Notes: generated by a model not told the origin, from the sequence alone. A stretch of 64,000 nt of DNA from Rubrivirga marina (GCF_002283365.1 NZ_MQWD01000001.1:869694-933693); one strand, 5' to 3'; positions 1 through 9,875 are shown, counted from the first letter of the stretch. Numbers and translations: made by a program.

Positions 1-915
1 GAGGTGCTGACCAAGTTCTACGGATGCGGCTCGCCCATTCCGCCCGCACTCGACGGGTGCACCGTTCTCGATCTCGGGTGCGGCACGGGCCGCGACGCGT
101 TCGTGGCCGCGGCGCTGGCGGGGCCCGACGGCCACGTGATCGGGGTCGACATGACGCCCGAGCAGATCGAGGTCGCCCAGCGTCACCGCGAGGCCGTCGC
201 CGACGCACTTGGACACGAAACCCCGACGACCGACTTCCGCCTCGGCGTGATCGAGGACCTCGGCGCGATCGGCATCGAGGACGCGTCGGTCGACGTGGTG
301 ATCTCGAACTGCGTCCTTAACCTCGCGCCCGACAAGGAGGCCGCGTTTCGTGAGATCACGCGCGTGCTGCGGACCGGCGGCGAGCTCTATTTCTCCGACG
401 TGTTCGTCGACCGGCGGCTGCCCCAGGCCGTGCGCCAGGACCCGGTTCTCGTGGGCGAGTGCCTCGGCGGAGCGCTCTACACCGAGGACTTCCGCCGCCT
501 CATGGCCCGCCTCGGCTGGGCCGACGTCCGGACCGTCGCCGAGAGCCCCATTGAAGTGGAAGACCCCGCGCTCGCGGACAAACTCGGCAACGCCCGCTTC
601 GTCTCCCGCACGATCCGCGCGTTCAAGCTGCCCGACCTCATCGAGGATCGCTGTGAGGACTACGGACAGGTCGCGATCTACCGCGGCGGCGTCGAGGGCC
701 CACGCCACGCGTTCCGCCTCGACGACCACCACCTGTTCGAGAAGGACCGCCCGATGCTCGTCTGTGGCAACTCGGCGGCGATGGTCCAGGAGACGCGCTA
801 CGGCCGCTTTTTCGAGGTCCTCGGCGACCGCTCGACGCACTTCGGCCTGTTCGACTGCGCCCCGGCTCCGGCGACCGGCGACGCTGAGGCGTCTGGTGGG
901 GCCAGCTGCTGCTGA
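1..915 (+). CDS. arsM: Arsenite S-adenosylmethionine methyltransferase, 5' end missing
   Basis: Transfers methyl groups from S-adenosylmethionine to trivalent arsenic in the cytoplasm. The reading frame is open at the first base of the window, and the first visible residues (FYGCGSP) lie well inside the usual ArsM protein, so the N-terminus is missing. A class I methyltransferase SAM loop is clear (VLDLGCGTGRD), followed by the acidic VIGVDM strand. The three cysteines that bind arsenic in characterised ArsM enzymes all have counterparts: YGCGSP, GECLGG and DRCEDYG. The protein ends in a Cys-Cys pair (GGASCC), also frequent in ArsM. The next gene is on the opposite strand and converges on it. 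No ars regulator or pump is visible, but the upstream neighbourhood is outside the window. Family assignment is strong; activity is inferred. Confidence 0.9.
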   Translation, partial: EVLTKFYGCGSPIPPALDGCTVLDLGCGTGRDAFVAAALAGPDGHVIGVDMTPEQIEVAQRHREAVADALGHETPTTDFRLGVIEDLGAIGIEDASVDVVISNCVLNLAPDKEAAFREITRVLRTGGELYFSDVFVDRRLPQAVRQDPVLVGECLGGALYTEDFRRLMARLGWADVRTVAESPIEVEDPALADKLGNARFVSRTIRAFKLPDLIEDRCEDYGQVAIYRGGVEGPRHAFRLDDHHLFEKDRPMLVCGNSAAMVQETRYGRFFEVLGDRSTHFGLFDCAPAPATGDAEASGGASCC

Positions 916-1000
916 GGCTCGCTGCGCGGCAAGGGCGCCGTCGTCGTACCGAGCGTCGATGATCTGGCGAGCCCCCGCAGCCGCGTCGAGGCGGACGGGG

Positions 1001-2452
1001 TCAGCTGCCGCGCACGACGCTCTGCGGCAGCCTCAGGCCCTCGGCGAGCGCGAGGAACCGGTCGTGGAGGTCGGCGCGGCGGATGCGGAGGTCGTCGAGC
1101 TGGTGGTGGTAGCGCCAGCGCGCGACCCGGACCTTCACCGCCCGCCACGCGCCGATGGCGATCTCGGAGTAGAACAGCGCGGCGACGCCGCCGATCGCGC
1201 TCAGCAGCACGGTCACGAGGCCGACGACCACGGGCACCTCGGGCAACCCGGGGAGCGAGTCGCCGAGGCGGACGACGCCGCGCGCGGCCAGGACGCCGGC
1301 GGTGATCCACGCGAGCGGGAAGAGGACGAGCCCGCCGAAGATCTTGACCGTGGCCGCGTCCTTCTCGGCCTTCGCCGCCAGTCTCGCCAGCGGCTTCAGC
1401 AACCAGTATGGCGGTGCGTTGACGACGAACCCGACGACGAGGAGTGGGGGGAGCAGCAGCAGCACGGCGAGGGCCTGGAGGAGTGCCCCCACGACGAGGA
1501 CGCCTGAGCCGAGGCGCGGCGGGTGATCGAGCGCCGCGTCGTCCAGGCCGAGCCGGCGGAGTGACTCGTGGTACGCCGTCGTGGCCTCGCGGAGCGCCGC
1601 GATCTTTCCGGGGTGCGTCTCGGAGCGGACGCGGTAGCCCTCCCAGATCTGGGCAAAGCCGGTCGTCCGCGAGAGGACGGTCTCGGGCGCGGCGCGCTCG
1701 CCGCGGCGGGCGGCGGCCTCGGCCGCGATGAGCGTCCGCGCCCGGTGCATGAGCGCGTGGAGCTCCCACGACGCCGTCGGGTGGACGGCCCGCTCGAGCG
1801 CGTCCTCAATCGCCTCGGTAAGTCGCTCGGCCGTCTCGCGCGTGTTCGCGTCTGGGTCGATCCCGAGCGCGTCGAGGTCGAGCGGCGGGTGGTACGCCAC
1901 AAGGACGTCCGTTCGGAAGACGTCTTTGTCTTCGTAGTGGAGCCCGACCGGGAGGATGACGGGCGGTGGCTGGCCGGGCGGCGTCTGGGCACGGGCCTGG
2001 AGATAGAGGCGGGCCGCTCCGCTCCGGATCTCGGCGAGGTGGGGCTGGTCGTGGCTGACGCCTTCCGGGAACAGCGCCGAGAACGAGCCGCCGGCGATCT
2101 CGTCCGCCAGGGCCCCGAGGCTCTTTTCGTTCGCCGCGCGCCGTTGCTCAGGGCTCATCCCCTCCTGATCGACCGCGCGGTAGATCGGCACCGTGCCCAG
2201 CCCACGCATCATCGGGCCGACGATCGGCCAGCGGAGGAGGCCGTCGCGCGCGCCGAACACGATCCGGCCGGGGACCGTCGCGAGGATCAGCGCCGGGTCG
2301 ATGAGCCCGTTCGGGTGCCACGCCACGAGGAGCCCTCCGCGGTCGGTCGGCACGTTCGAGCGGCCGGCGACGGCGACCTCACTGAAGAACAGTCGCACGA
2401 TCGCGCGGACGACGCCGCGGAGCAGGCGGTACCGGAACGGAAGCGGCGGCAT
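1001..2452 (-). CDS. PlsC-like 1-acyl-glycerol-3-phosphate acyltransferase with C-terminal membrane domain
   Basis: A 483-residue lysophospholipid acyltransferase-like protein, probably acting in membrane phospholipid synthesis. The N-terminal half has the acyltransferase blocks: a His/Asp motif near residue 45 (WHPNGLIDP), a GTVPIYR block and the FPEG phosphate-binding motif. The His-Asp spacing is HX5D instead of the textbook HX4D, a form I associate with Bacteroidota members that carry 'HPN' motifs. The C-terminal third has several hydrophobic stretches (for example residues about 305-335 and 355-425) and ends in a basic, amphipathic tail, so it is longer than a minimal PlsC (about 240 residues). 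The substrate cannot be fixed from sequence. It is downstream of the J-domain gene on the same strand, separated by a palindromic repeat. Confidence 0.82.
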   Translation of the reverse strand: MPPLPFRYRLLRGVVRAIVRLFFSEVAVAGRSNVPTDRGGLLVAWHPNGLIDPALILATVPGRIVFGARDGLLRWPIVGPMMRGLGTVPIYRAVDQEGMSPEQRRAANEKSLGALADEIAGGSFSALFPEGVSHDQPHLAEIRSGAARLYLQARAQTPPGQPPPVILPVGLHYEDKDVFRTDVLVAYHPPLDLDALGIDPDANTRETAERLTEAIEDALERAVHPTASWELHALMHRARTLIAAEAAARRGERAAPETVLSRTTGFAQIWEGYRVRSETHPGKIAALREATTAYHESLRRLGLDDAALDHPPRLGSGVLVVGALLQALAVLLLLPPLLVVGFVVNAPPYWLLKPLARLAAKAEKDAATVKIFGGLVLFPLAWITAGVLAARGVVRLGDSLPGLPEVPVVVGLVTVLLSAIGGVAALFYSEIAIGAWRAVKVRVARWRYHHQLDDLRIRRADLHDRFLALAEGLRLPQSVVRGS

Positions 2453-2491
2453 GGCGGCGGGGGGATCCGCCGGAGACTACCGCCAACCGGG

Positions 2492-2513
2492 TCCGCCTCG
2501 GCGCCGAGGCGGA
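2492..2513. repeat. GC-rich intergenic palindrome, tight form
   Basis: Perfect palindrome with core CCTCGGCGCCGAGG, 9 bp after the J-domain gene's stop codon (minus strand). Member of the family described in the findings; no U-tract follows. Confidence 0.9.
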
Positions 2514-2522
2514 GAGAGTCGG

Positions 2523-3383
2523 CTACAGCAGGCCGACGCGGCGGGCGGCCTCCTCGAGCGCCTCGCGCTGCTCGTCGGTCAGCGAGCGCGGGACGGTCAC
2601 CTGGACCTCGACGAACAGGTCACCGCGGCGCGAGTCGGTCTCGACGCCCTGGCCGCGGAGCCGGAGCCGCTCGCCCGGCTGCGTGCCCGGCGGGATGTGG
2701 ACCTTGATCGTCTGGCCGTAGGCGTTCGTGATCGAGCGAGTCGCGCCGAGCATGGCCTCGACGGCGGAGACGATCTCGACCACGTGGAGGTTGTCTCCTT
2801 CACGCCGGAACCGGGCCACCGGGTCGACCCGGAACGTGACGTAGAGGTCGCCGCGCTCCCCAGTCCCACCGGCCCGCCCACGACCGCGCACGCGAACCTT
2901 GAGGCCGGAGCGGACGCCCTTCGGGACGGTCAGCCGGACCGTCTCGCCGTCGACCAGCCGGACCTCGGTGCGACCACCGCGCAGGGCCTGATCGAAGGTG
3001 AGCTTGACCTGCGCCTCGACATCGGCGCCGCGACCAGCGGGCGTGGGCTCGTCGCCGAAGAAGAGCGAGACGAGCGGGTCGTAGCCGTCGGGCCCAAACG
3101 GCGACGTGCGGCTGGACGACGGACGGGAGCGGCCGTCGAGCCCGCCGCCCAGGCCGCCAAAGAGCGACTGGCGGGCCTCGTCGTAGGACTCACGCCGGCG
3201 CGGGTCCGAGAGCACGTGATAGGCTCGCTGGACGGCCTTGAACCGCTCCTCGGCGTTCGGGTCGCCTGGGTTCCGGTCGGGGTGAGAGTCCCGCGCGAGT
3301 GACCGGTACGCGCGCTTGATCGTCTCCGGAGACGCGGTCTCCGGGACGCCAAGGAGCGTGTAGTAGTCGGTAACTTCAGCCAT
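2523..3383 (-). CDS. DnaJ-like co-chaperone without zinc finger (CbpA type)
   Basis: Hsp40-type co-chaperone that would stimulate DnaK ATPase. The 286-residue product starts with a J domain (YYTLLGVPETAS, then the HPD motif in SHPDRNPGD near residue 36). A Gly/Phe-type linker (LFGGLGGGLDG) follows, then two substrate-binding beta domains ending in VTVPRSL. The four CxxCxGxG repeats of classical DnaJ are absent, which places it with CbpA/DnaJB-type proteins. The start is the ATG in front of AEVTDYYTLLG; the frame stays open further upstream, but that part looks non-coding and overlaps the opposite-strand biotin carboxylase gene. It is transcribed away from accC, so the 114 bp between them should hold both promoters. 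Confidence 0.93.
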   Translation of the reverse strand: MAEVTDYYTLLGVPETASPETIKRAYRSLARDSHPDRNPGDPNAEERFKAVQRAYHVLSDPRRRESYDEARQSLFGGLGGGLDGRSRPSSSRTSPFGPDGYDPLVSLFFGDEPTPAGRGADVEAQVKLTFDQALRGGRTEVRLVDGETVRLTVPKGVRSGLKVRVRGRGRAGGTGERGDLYVTFRVDPVARFRREGDNLHVVEIVSAVEAMLGATRSITNAYGQTIKVHIPPGTQPGERLRLRGQGVETDSRRGDLFVEVQVTVPRSLTDEQREALEEAARRVGLL

Positions 3384-3497
3384 CAGGGGATTCTCAAGGC
3401 GGGCCGCTCGGGGCACGCGTTCTGCCAATGGACGCATGACACCCGGTCGGGGATTCCCCGGTACAGACACCGTGCCAACGCCCCAGACCGCGACGTG

Positions 3498-5003
3498 ATG
3501 ACACCCCGCCCGATCCGTACTCTCCTCGTCGCCAACCGCGGGGAGATCGCCGTCCGCGTCCTCCGGACGTGCCGCGAGCGGGGCATCCGCACGGTCGCCG
3601 TCTACTCTGAGGCCGACCGGAACGCCCTCCACGTCCGCCTCGCCGATGAGGCCGTCGCCATCGGGCCGGCCGCTTCGTCCGAGTCGTACCTCGCGGTGGA
3701 CAAGGTCATCGAGGCCGCTCGCCGGTCGGGCGCCGATGCGATCCACCCGGGCTACGGGTTTCTCTCGGAGAACGCCGCTTTCGCGCAGGCCGTCGAGGAG
3801 GTGGGGATCGTCTGGGTCGGCCCGCCGCCGGCCGCGATCTCGGCGATGGGCGACAAGACGGAGGCGCGCAAGCTGATGGCCGAGGCCGGCGTCCCCATGG
3901 CCCCCGGCACGCCCGACGCCATCGACGACCCCGCCGAGGCGGAGCGGGTCGCGGGCGAGATCGGGTACCCCGTGCTGGTCAAGGCCGCGGCTGGCGGCGG
4001 CGGCAAGGGGATGCGCGTCGTCGAGCGGGCGGAGGACTTCGCCCAGTCGTTCGAGCGGGCGCGGAGCGAGGCGCAGAACGCGTTTGGCGACGGCCGCGTC
4101 TACGTCGAGAAGTACCTCGTGGGGCCGCGACACATCGAGATCCAGGTCCTGGCGGACGGTCACGGGAACGTGGTCCACCTGTTCGAGCGGGAGTGCTCGA
4201 TCCAGAGGCGGCACCAGAAGGTGATCGAGGAGGCTCCGTCGGCCGTGCTCACGCCGGAGTTGAGGGCCGCGATGGGAGAGGCCGCGGTGCAGGCGGCGAA
4301 GGCGTGCGACTACGTCGGAGCGGGCACCGTCGAGTTCCTGCTCGATGCGAACCGCGACTTCTACTTCCTCGAGATGAACACGCGGCTCCAGGTCGAGCAC
4401 CCGGTCACGGAGCTGATCACGGGCCTCGACCTCGTGGCCGAGCAGATCCGCATCGCAGAGGGCGAGCCGCTTGGCTACGGGCAGGACGACCTGGAGATCT
4501 GGGGCCACGCCGTCGAATGCCGGGTCTACGCCGAGGACGTGCCGGCCGGCTTCCTCCCCGCCCCGGGCCCGCTCCTCCGGCATCGCCCGCCCTCTGGCCC
4601 CGGCGTCCGGGTCGACGCCGGCGTCGAAGAAGGCGACGAGGTGCCCGTCTACTACGACCCGATGGTGGCCAAGCTCTGCACCTGGGCGCGGACTCGTGAG
4701 GAGGCCATCCGCCGGATGGGTCGCGCGCTCGCGGAGTATGACGTGGCCGGGATTCGGACGACGATCCCGTTCTGCCGGACCGTCATGCGGAACCCCGCCT
4801 TCGTGTCGGGCGACTTCGACACGGGCTACGTTGCGAACCACTTCGACCCGGCTACGCTCGCGCCCTCCGAGGCGGCGCTCGAGACGGCACGGCTGGCGGC
4901 CGGCCTGGTCAGCCTCGACGCGGCGCCGGCCGCGGTCGGGAACGGAGCGGCGTCCGCGCCGGTGCCAGTCCCGAGCCGCTGGATCCGCCGCCGCGTGGTC
5001 TGA
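3498..5003 (+). CDS. accC: Biotin carboxylase (acetyl/acyl-CoA carboxylase subunit)
   Basis: ATP-dependent carboxylation of the biotin on a carrier protein, the first half-reaction of acetyl- or propionyl-CoA carboxylase. The 501-residue protein has the N-terminal domain (TLLVANRGEIAVRV), the ATP-grasp glycine loop (KAAAGGGGKGM, near residue 160), the FLEMNTRLQVEHPVTE signature and a biotin-carboxylase C-terminal domain. About 45 extra Ala-rich residues follow the usual AccC end. A GTG lies directly before the chosen ATG and could also start translation. No biotin carrier protein or carboxyltransferase gene is next to it; a Fur-family gene follows after 25 bp on the same strand. Whether it serves acetyl-CoA or another acyl-CoA carboxylase cannot be told from here. 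Confidence 0.94.
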   Translation: MTPRPIRTLLVANRGEIAVRVLRTCRERGIRTVAVYSEADRNALHVRLADEAVAIGPAASSESYLAVDKVIEAARRSGADAIHPGYGFLSENAAFAQAVEEVGIVWVGPPPAAISAMGDKTEARKLMAEAGVPMAPGTPDAIDDPAEAERVAGEIGYPVLVKAAAGGGGKGMRVVERAEDFAQSFERARSEAQNAFGDGRVYVEKYLVGPRHIEIQVLADGHGNVVHLFERECSIQRRHQKVIEEAPSAVLTPELRAAMGEAAVQAAKACDYVGAGTVEFLLDANRDFYFLEMNTRLQVEHPVTELITGLDLVAEQIRIAEGEPLGYGQDDLEIWGHAVECRVYAEDVPAGFLPAPGPLLRHRPPSGPGVRVDAGVEEGDEVPVYYDPMVAKLCTWARTREEAIRRMGRALAEYDVAGIRTTIPFCRTVMRNPAFVSGDFDTGYVANHFDPATLAPSEAALETARLAAGLVSLDAAPAAVGNGAASAPVPVPSRWIRRRVV

Positions 5004-5028
5004 GGTCCTTCCCTTTCCCATCGAAACG

Positions 5029-5508
5029 ATGTCGCTCACCAAGTCCCAGCTCGAAGAGGTCCGCGAGCGGTTCCTCTCCTTCCTCAAGGATCGGGGCCAG
5101 CGGCGGACGCCCGAGCGGATCGCGGTCCTCGACGCGCTCTACGCGACGTCCGACCACATCGACGCCGACACCTTATACACGCGCCTGCGGAACGAAGGCG
5201 TGAGCGTGTCTCGGGCGACGGTCTACAACACGCTCGACCTGCTGATCGAGTGCGACCTCGCCGTCCGTCACCAGTTCGGGCAGCAGCAGGCCAAGTTCGA
5301 GCGGGCCTACGCCTACTGGCAGCACGATCACCTCATCTGCGTCGATTGTGGCGAGATCCTCGAGTTCTGTGACCCGCGGCTCCAAGAGATCCAGGAGACC
5401 GTAGCCGACATCTATGGCTTCGACGTGGCCCGCCACGCATTGACGGTCTACGGGACCTGCCGTCGCGAGGCGTGTCCGAACAAGACGGAAGAGGTCGCCG
5501 AAGTATGA
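5029..5508 (+). CDS. Fur-family metal/redox-responsive transcriptional repressor
   Basis: A 159-residue DNA-binding regulator. The N-terminal winged helix contains RRTPERIAVLDAL and the recognition helix SRATVYNTLDLL. The C-terminal dimerisation half has the HDHLICVDCG block (metal-binding histidines plus CxxC) and a second cysteine pair (CRREAC), typical of Fur proteins with a structural zinc. Fur, PerR and Zur cannot be separated by eye. The stop codon overlaps the start of the phzF-like gene (ATGA), suggesting translational coupling. It lies 25 bp after accC and may be co-transcribed with it. Confidence 0.92.
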   Translation: MSLTKSQLEEVRERFLSFLKDRGQRRTPERIAVLDALYATSDHIDADTLYTRLRNEGVSVSRATVYNTLDLLIECDLAVRHQFGQQQAKFERAYAYWQHDHLICVDCGEILEFCDPRLQEIQETVADIYGFDVARHALTVYGTCRREACPNKTEEVAEV

Positions 5509-6308
5509 TCGTCACCGTCGTCGACGCCTTTGCCGAGCGCCCGTTCGAGGGCAATCCGGCGGCCGTGTGCCTCCTTGATGCGCCGGCGGCCGAGGACTGG
5601 ATGCGTGGCCTCGCGGCCGAGATGAACCTCTCCGAGACAGCCTTCCTCACGCCTGGCGACGACGGGGCCTTCAATCTCCGCTGGCTCACGCCCGAGGTCG
5701 AGGTCGACCTCTGCGGCCACGCGACGCTCGCTAGCGCGCACCTCTTATATGAGGTGGGGCACGTGGGTCCCGAGGAGACGGTACGGTTCGACACCCGAAG
5801 CGGTCGCCTCACCGTTCGCCAATCGGGCGAGCGGACCTACACGATGGACTTCCCCGCCACGCCGCCCGAGGCGGCCGACCTCGACGGCGTCGCCGAGGCC
5901 TTCGGCGTCGAGCCGGTGTGGACGGGGCGGAGCCGGTTCGACGGGTTCGTGGTGCTCGAGAGCGAGGCCGCAGTCCGCGGCGCAACGCCCGACCTCGGGG
6001 CCGTCGCGGGGCTTGACGCGCGGGGCGTGATCCTGACGGCCCGCGCTGACGAGTCCTCTCCTTACGACGTCGTCTCTCGGTTCTTCGCGCCGGGTGCGGG
6101 CGTCCCAGAGGACCCGGTGACGGGCTCTGCCCACTGCGCCATCGGCCCCCACTGGGCGACGGAACTGGGGCGTGACGAGGTCTCCTGCTTTCAGGCGTCC
6201 CGCCGCGGCGGCCACGTCGGCGTCCGCGTCGTTGGCGACCGGGTCGAGCTGACCGGCCACGCGGTCACCGTCCACCGCGCCGAACTGGCGCCCGGTGCAT
6301 CCCCATGA
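5505..6308 (+). CDS. PhzF-family isomerase/epimerase
   Basis: A 267-residue member of the PhzF / diaminopimelate-epimerase-fold family; family members isomerise small metabolites, the founding one in phenazine synthesis. The start shows VDAFAERPFEGNPAAV, then the NLSETAF block whose Glu is the catalytic acid/base in PhzF, CGHATLA in the middle and PEDPVTGSAH near the C-terminus. Phenazine genes are not nearby, so this is more likely one of the many PhzF-like proteins of unknown substrate. Its start overlaps the fur stop and its stop overlaps the pyrR start (both ATGA), so the three genes look translationally coupled. The ATG at the overlap fits the family's N-terminus, while an in-frame upstream extension runs through fur. 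Confidence 0.9.
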   Translation: MIVTVVDAFAERPFEGNPAAVCLLDAPAAEDWMRGLAAEMNLSETAFLTPGDDGAFNLRWLTPEVEVDLCGHATLASAHLLYEVGHVGPEETVRFDTRSGRLTVRQSGERTYTMDFPATPPEAADLDGVAEAFGVEPVWTGRSRFDGFVVLESEAAVRGATPDLGAVAGLDARGVILTARADESSPYDVVSRFFAPGAGVPEDPVTGSAHCAIGPHWATELGRDEVSCFQASRRGGHVGVRVVGDRVELTGHAVTVHRAELAPGASP

Positions 6309-6811
6309 GCCGGACCCCGCTGATGACGCCTGAGCGCGTCCGCCGCACCGTCACGCGCCTCGCCTACGAGGTCATCGAGCGGAACCGTGGGGTCGACGGG
6401 CTGCTCGTGTTCGGCCTCAAGAGCCGCGGCGCCGCGCTCGCCGATCGACTGGCGGACGCCCTGGAACAGGCTTCGGGCAAAGCGATCGAACGGCACGCGC
6501 TGAGTATCGCCGGTTTCCGCGATGACCGAGACGGAGACCAAGCCGCTCTTCCCGACGACGCGCCGAGCGCTGAAGGCCGGGATGTCCTCCTCGTGGACGA
6601 TGTGCTGTTTACTGGGAGGACGGCTCGCGCTGCGCTCGACGCCGTCCTCCAGTACGGCCGGCCCAAGACGATCCGCCTCGCCGTGCTCGTCGATCGCGGC
6701 CACCGCGAGGTCCCGGTCCACCCCGACTTCGTGGGGAAGGTCATCCCAACCAAACACGATGAGCGCGTCGTCGTGGACCCGAGCGAGCCGGCCGTCTACC
6801 TAGAGGACTGA
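6305..6811 (+). CDS. pyrR: PyrR bifunctional pyrimidine regulator / uracil phosphoribosyltransferase
   Basis: A 168-residue type I phosphoribosyltransferase that converts uracil and PRPP to UMP and, in Bacillus-type systems, binds pyr leader RNA. The PRPP loop is clear (VLLVDDVLFTGRTARAAL, near residues 95-112), as are the PyrR-specific GLKSRGAALA and DFVGKVIPT blocks. The segment between (GFRDDRDGD) matches the flexible loop region. There are no other pyrimidine genes here and I saw no PyrR-binding leader in the flanks, so only the enzyme role is supported locally. It overlaps the phzF-like gene by 4 nt. A degenerate palindrome and the convergent PASTA gene follow. Confidence 0.92.
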   Translation: MSRTPLMTPERVRRTVTRLAYEVIERNRGVDGLLVFGLKSRGAALADRLADALEQASGKAIERHALSIAGFRDDRDGDQAALPDDAPSAEGRDVLLVDDVLFTGRTARAALDAVLQYGRPKTIRLAVLVDRGHREVPVHPDFVGKVIPTKHDERVVVDPSEPAVYLED

Positions 6812-6817
6812 CCGGCT

Positions 6818-6843
6818 CCGCCCACCTCGCCGCCGAGGCGGCC
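6818..6843. repeat. GC-rich intergenic palindrome, degenerate copy
   Basis: Imperfect copy (CCGCCCACCTCG / CGAGGCGG) between the convergent pyrR and PASTA-protein genes, 6 bp after the pyrR stop. Confidence 0.6.
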
Positions 6844-6851
6844 GGGATCAG

Positions 6852-7601
6852 CTACTGGCCCGCCGTGTAGATCCGGACCTCCTGCCCCGGATTGAGACGC
6901 TCGCCCCGATCCGGTTCCTGGCGGACGACCTGGCCCTCGACCGCCCGCGGCGAATCGACCCACAGCTCGGCGTCGCTGATCGCCGCGCGCGCCTCGCTGA
7001 CCGACATCCCAACGACGTTGGGTACCGTCACCTGGCGGCCGTTCTCGACGCCCGGGCTGATCCAGAGCGTCACGCGTGTCCCCACCGGCACGCGGCTCTC
7101 CGCCGCCGGCTCCTGGCGGGTGATGGTGTTCTCATAGGGCGTCCGCACCGTGTCGAGTTCGACGCGGTCCACCACCAGCCCGCGGTCTCCGATGTCCTCG
7201 CGCGCCTTCGCCTCCGACAGCGAGATCACCCGGGGCACCACTACGAGCTGCTTCGGACTGACGTTGACGTAGTAGTAGATGCGCCGGCCGGGCTTCACCA
7301 TCGTCCCCGCTGCTGGGCTCTGGTCGACGATCACATCGGCTGGGACGTTGGGGTTGTAGGGCTGCTCGCGCGCTTCCCACTCCAGCCCGGCGAGCAAGAG
7401 CGTGTTCTGTGCGTCGTCTGGCGTCAGCTCTTTCACGTCGGGGACGGTCACCGCCGCGTCATGCCGCGTCCAGATTGGCATCACGGCGAAGTTGAACAAC
7501 AGGGCGAACAGGACGAGTCCCAGAGCGATCGCGACGAGGCCGAGCCAAAAGGCGCGGTCGGAGAGAACGGACAGGAAGCCTCCGTGATCGGAGCGTGCCA
7601 T
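6852..7601 (-). CDS. Single-pass membrane protein with three PASTA domains
   Basis: A 249-residue protein with a short cytoplasmic N-terminus, one membrane helix (about residues 18-42, FWLGLVAIALGLVLFALLF) and a periplasmic part of three PASTA repeats. They begin at VTVPDVKELTPDDA, VVVPRVISLSEAKA and VTVPNVVGMSVSEA, and each ends in a VxPG-type strand. PASTA domains bind muropeptide or beta-lactam-like ligands in Ser/Thr kinases and penicillin-binding proteins. This one has no kinase or transpeptidase domain, as is common for Bacteroidota 'PASTA domain-containing' proteins. A role in cell wall sensing or synthesis is inferred only. It is transcribed away from the rRNA operon. Confidence 0.88.
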   Translation of the reverse strand: MARSDHGGFLSVLSDRAFWLGLVAIALGLVLFALLFNFAVMPIWTRHDAAVTVPDVKELTPDDAQNTLLLAGLEWEAREQPYNPNVPADVIVDQSPAAGTMVKPGRRIYYYVNVSPKQLVVVPRVISLSEAKAREDIGDRGLVVDRVELDTVRTPYENTITRQEPAAESRVPVGTRVTLWISPGVENGRQVTVPNVVGMSVSEARAAISDAELWVDSPRAVEGQVVRQEPDRGERLNPGQEVRIYTAGQ

Positions 7602-7985
7602 GATGAGGGGGACGAGGGGGCGCCCCGGGCATCGGTGGCGCGTCCTTAAAGATACCCGATCTGCCGGGCGCCTCCGCCCTCACAATCGCCTCACCTCCTC
7701 TCCATCGCCTGTCCATGGACACCCCCGGAATAGGTCCGTACCATGGTTCTCCGCAGCAAGGGAATGGTCGTCCGCGACCAACGCCGAGCCGCCCTGTTCT
7801 CTATCGGATGACGGATCAGACCGCCCCGCGAGGCGGCCCGGCAAAGGGTTCGTGAACCCCGCCGCGGCGCTTGCGGTCGGCAGCATCCGACCCGTACCAT
7901 GGGTTCCCCTCTCGCGAGGGGCAGGGGCCTCGCCATCCGGCATCTGCCGGGTCTCGGAATCGAAAGACAAGAGACGGTGAAGCGC

Positions 7986-8014
7986 TTGACACCTGGCTAC
8001 GGAATCCGTAGATT
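7986..8014 (+). promoter_or_regulatory. Candidate rRNA operon promoter
   Basis: TTGACA, 17 bp, TAGATT. The -35 is a perfect sigma-70 consensus and the -10 matches TATAAT at four of six positions. The same -10 stretch extended (TAGATTGG) also resembles the Bacteroidota -7 element TAnnTTTG. It lies about 260 bp before mature 16S and upstream of the processing stem, as expected for an rrn promoter. Confidence 0.6.
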
Positions 8015-8084
8015 GGCAGGACGCCCTGGAAGCAAAGCTGGTCTCGACCAGCCGTTCTCCTCGGCACCGTTCATTGAGAGATTG

Positions 8085-8109
8085 GAAGCATAGCGAGCCC
8101 TCGTCGGCC
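8085..8109 (+). other. 16S rRNA processing stem, left arm
   Basis: GAAGCATAGCGAGCCC plus GTCGGCC is complementary to a segment about 40 nt beyond the 16S 3' end: 16 bp, a 2-nt mismatch, then 7 bp. Such stems are cut by RNase III to release pre-16S; an rnc gene is present elsewhere in this window. Confidence 0.85.
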
Positions 8110-8161
8110 GCTCTCCCACTGGTTCGCCAGCGGGTAGCGGACAGACGAGAATAAGTCAACC

Positions 8162-8181
8162 TGGACTGCTTCGGCAGTCCA
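8162..8181 (+). other. UUCG-capped hairpin in the rRNA leader
   Basis: An 8-bp stem (TGGACTGC / GCAGTCCA) closed by a TTCG tetraloop and followed by an A-rich run. It lies between the processing stem and 16S. Likely a leader RNA structure or antitermination element. Confidence 0.6.
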
Positions 8182-8275
8182 ACCAAAAAAGCTCAACAGC
8201 AGGCGATGTCGGAGACGGCATCGCAACTCGATCCCTGACCCGAGTCTTCGGACTCATCAGGAGATCAACCTCTCT

Positions 8276-9809
<1,534 letters not shown>

Positions 9810-9850
9810 CAGAGCTCGACGCTCCTCTGCCCGCAGCGCTCTGCGCTGGT

Positions 9851-9875
9851 GGCCGACATGGGCTCGCTATGCTTC
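9851..9875 (+). other. 16S rRNA processing stem, right arm
   Basis: GGCCGAC..GGGCTCGCTATGCTTC, the reverse complement of the segment upstream of 16S apart from two bases. Confidence 0.85.

Larger units (their letters stand above)
7602..8275 (+). other. Non-coding leader region upstream of the rRNA operon
   Basis: About 670 bp with no credible gene. It holds the presumed rRNA promoter, a small dyad (GGGTTCGTGAACCCC) before it, two copies of CCGTACCATGG about 155 bp apart, the left arm of the 16S processing stem, and a UUCG-capped hairpin. The repeated CCGTACCATGG could mark duplicated promoter or upstream-activation elements, but its function is unknown. Confidence 0.6.

Noticed and set aside
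2492-2513. Calling the palindromes ordinary intrinsic terminators
   Set aside because: They lack a U-tract on either side, occur inside coding sequence and inside operons, and some have no loop at all; they are listed as repeats.
6250-6305. Possible PyrR-binding attenuator upstream of pyrR
   Set aside because: The gene start overlaps the preceding gene; there is no leader and no terminator/antiterminator pair.
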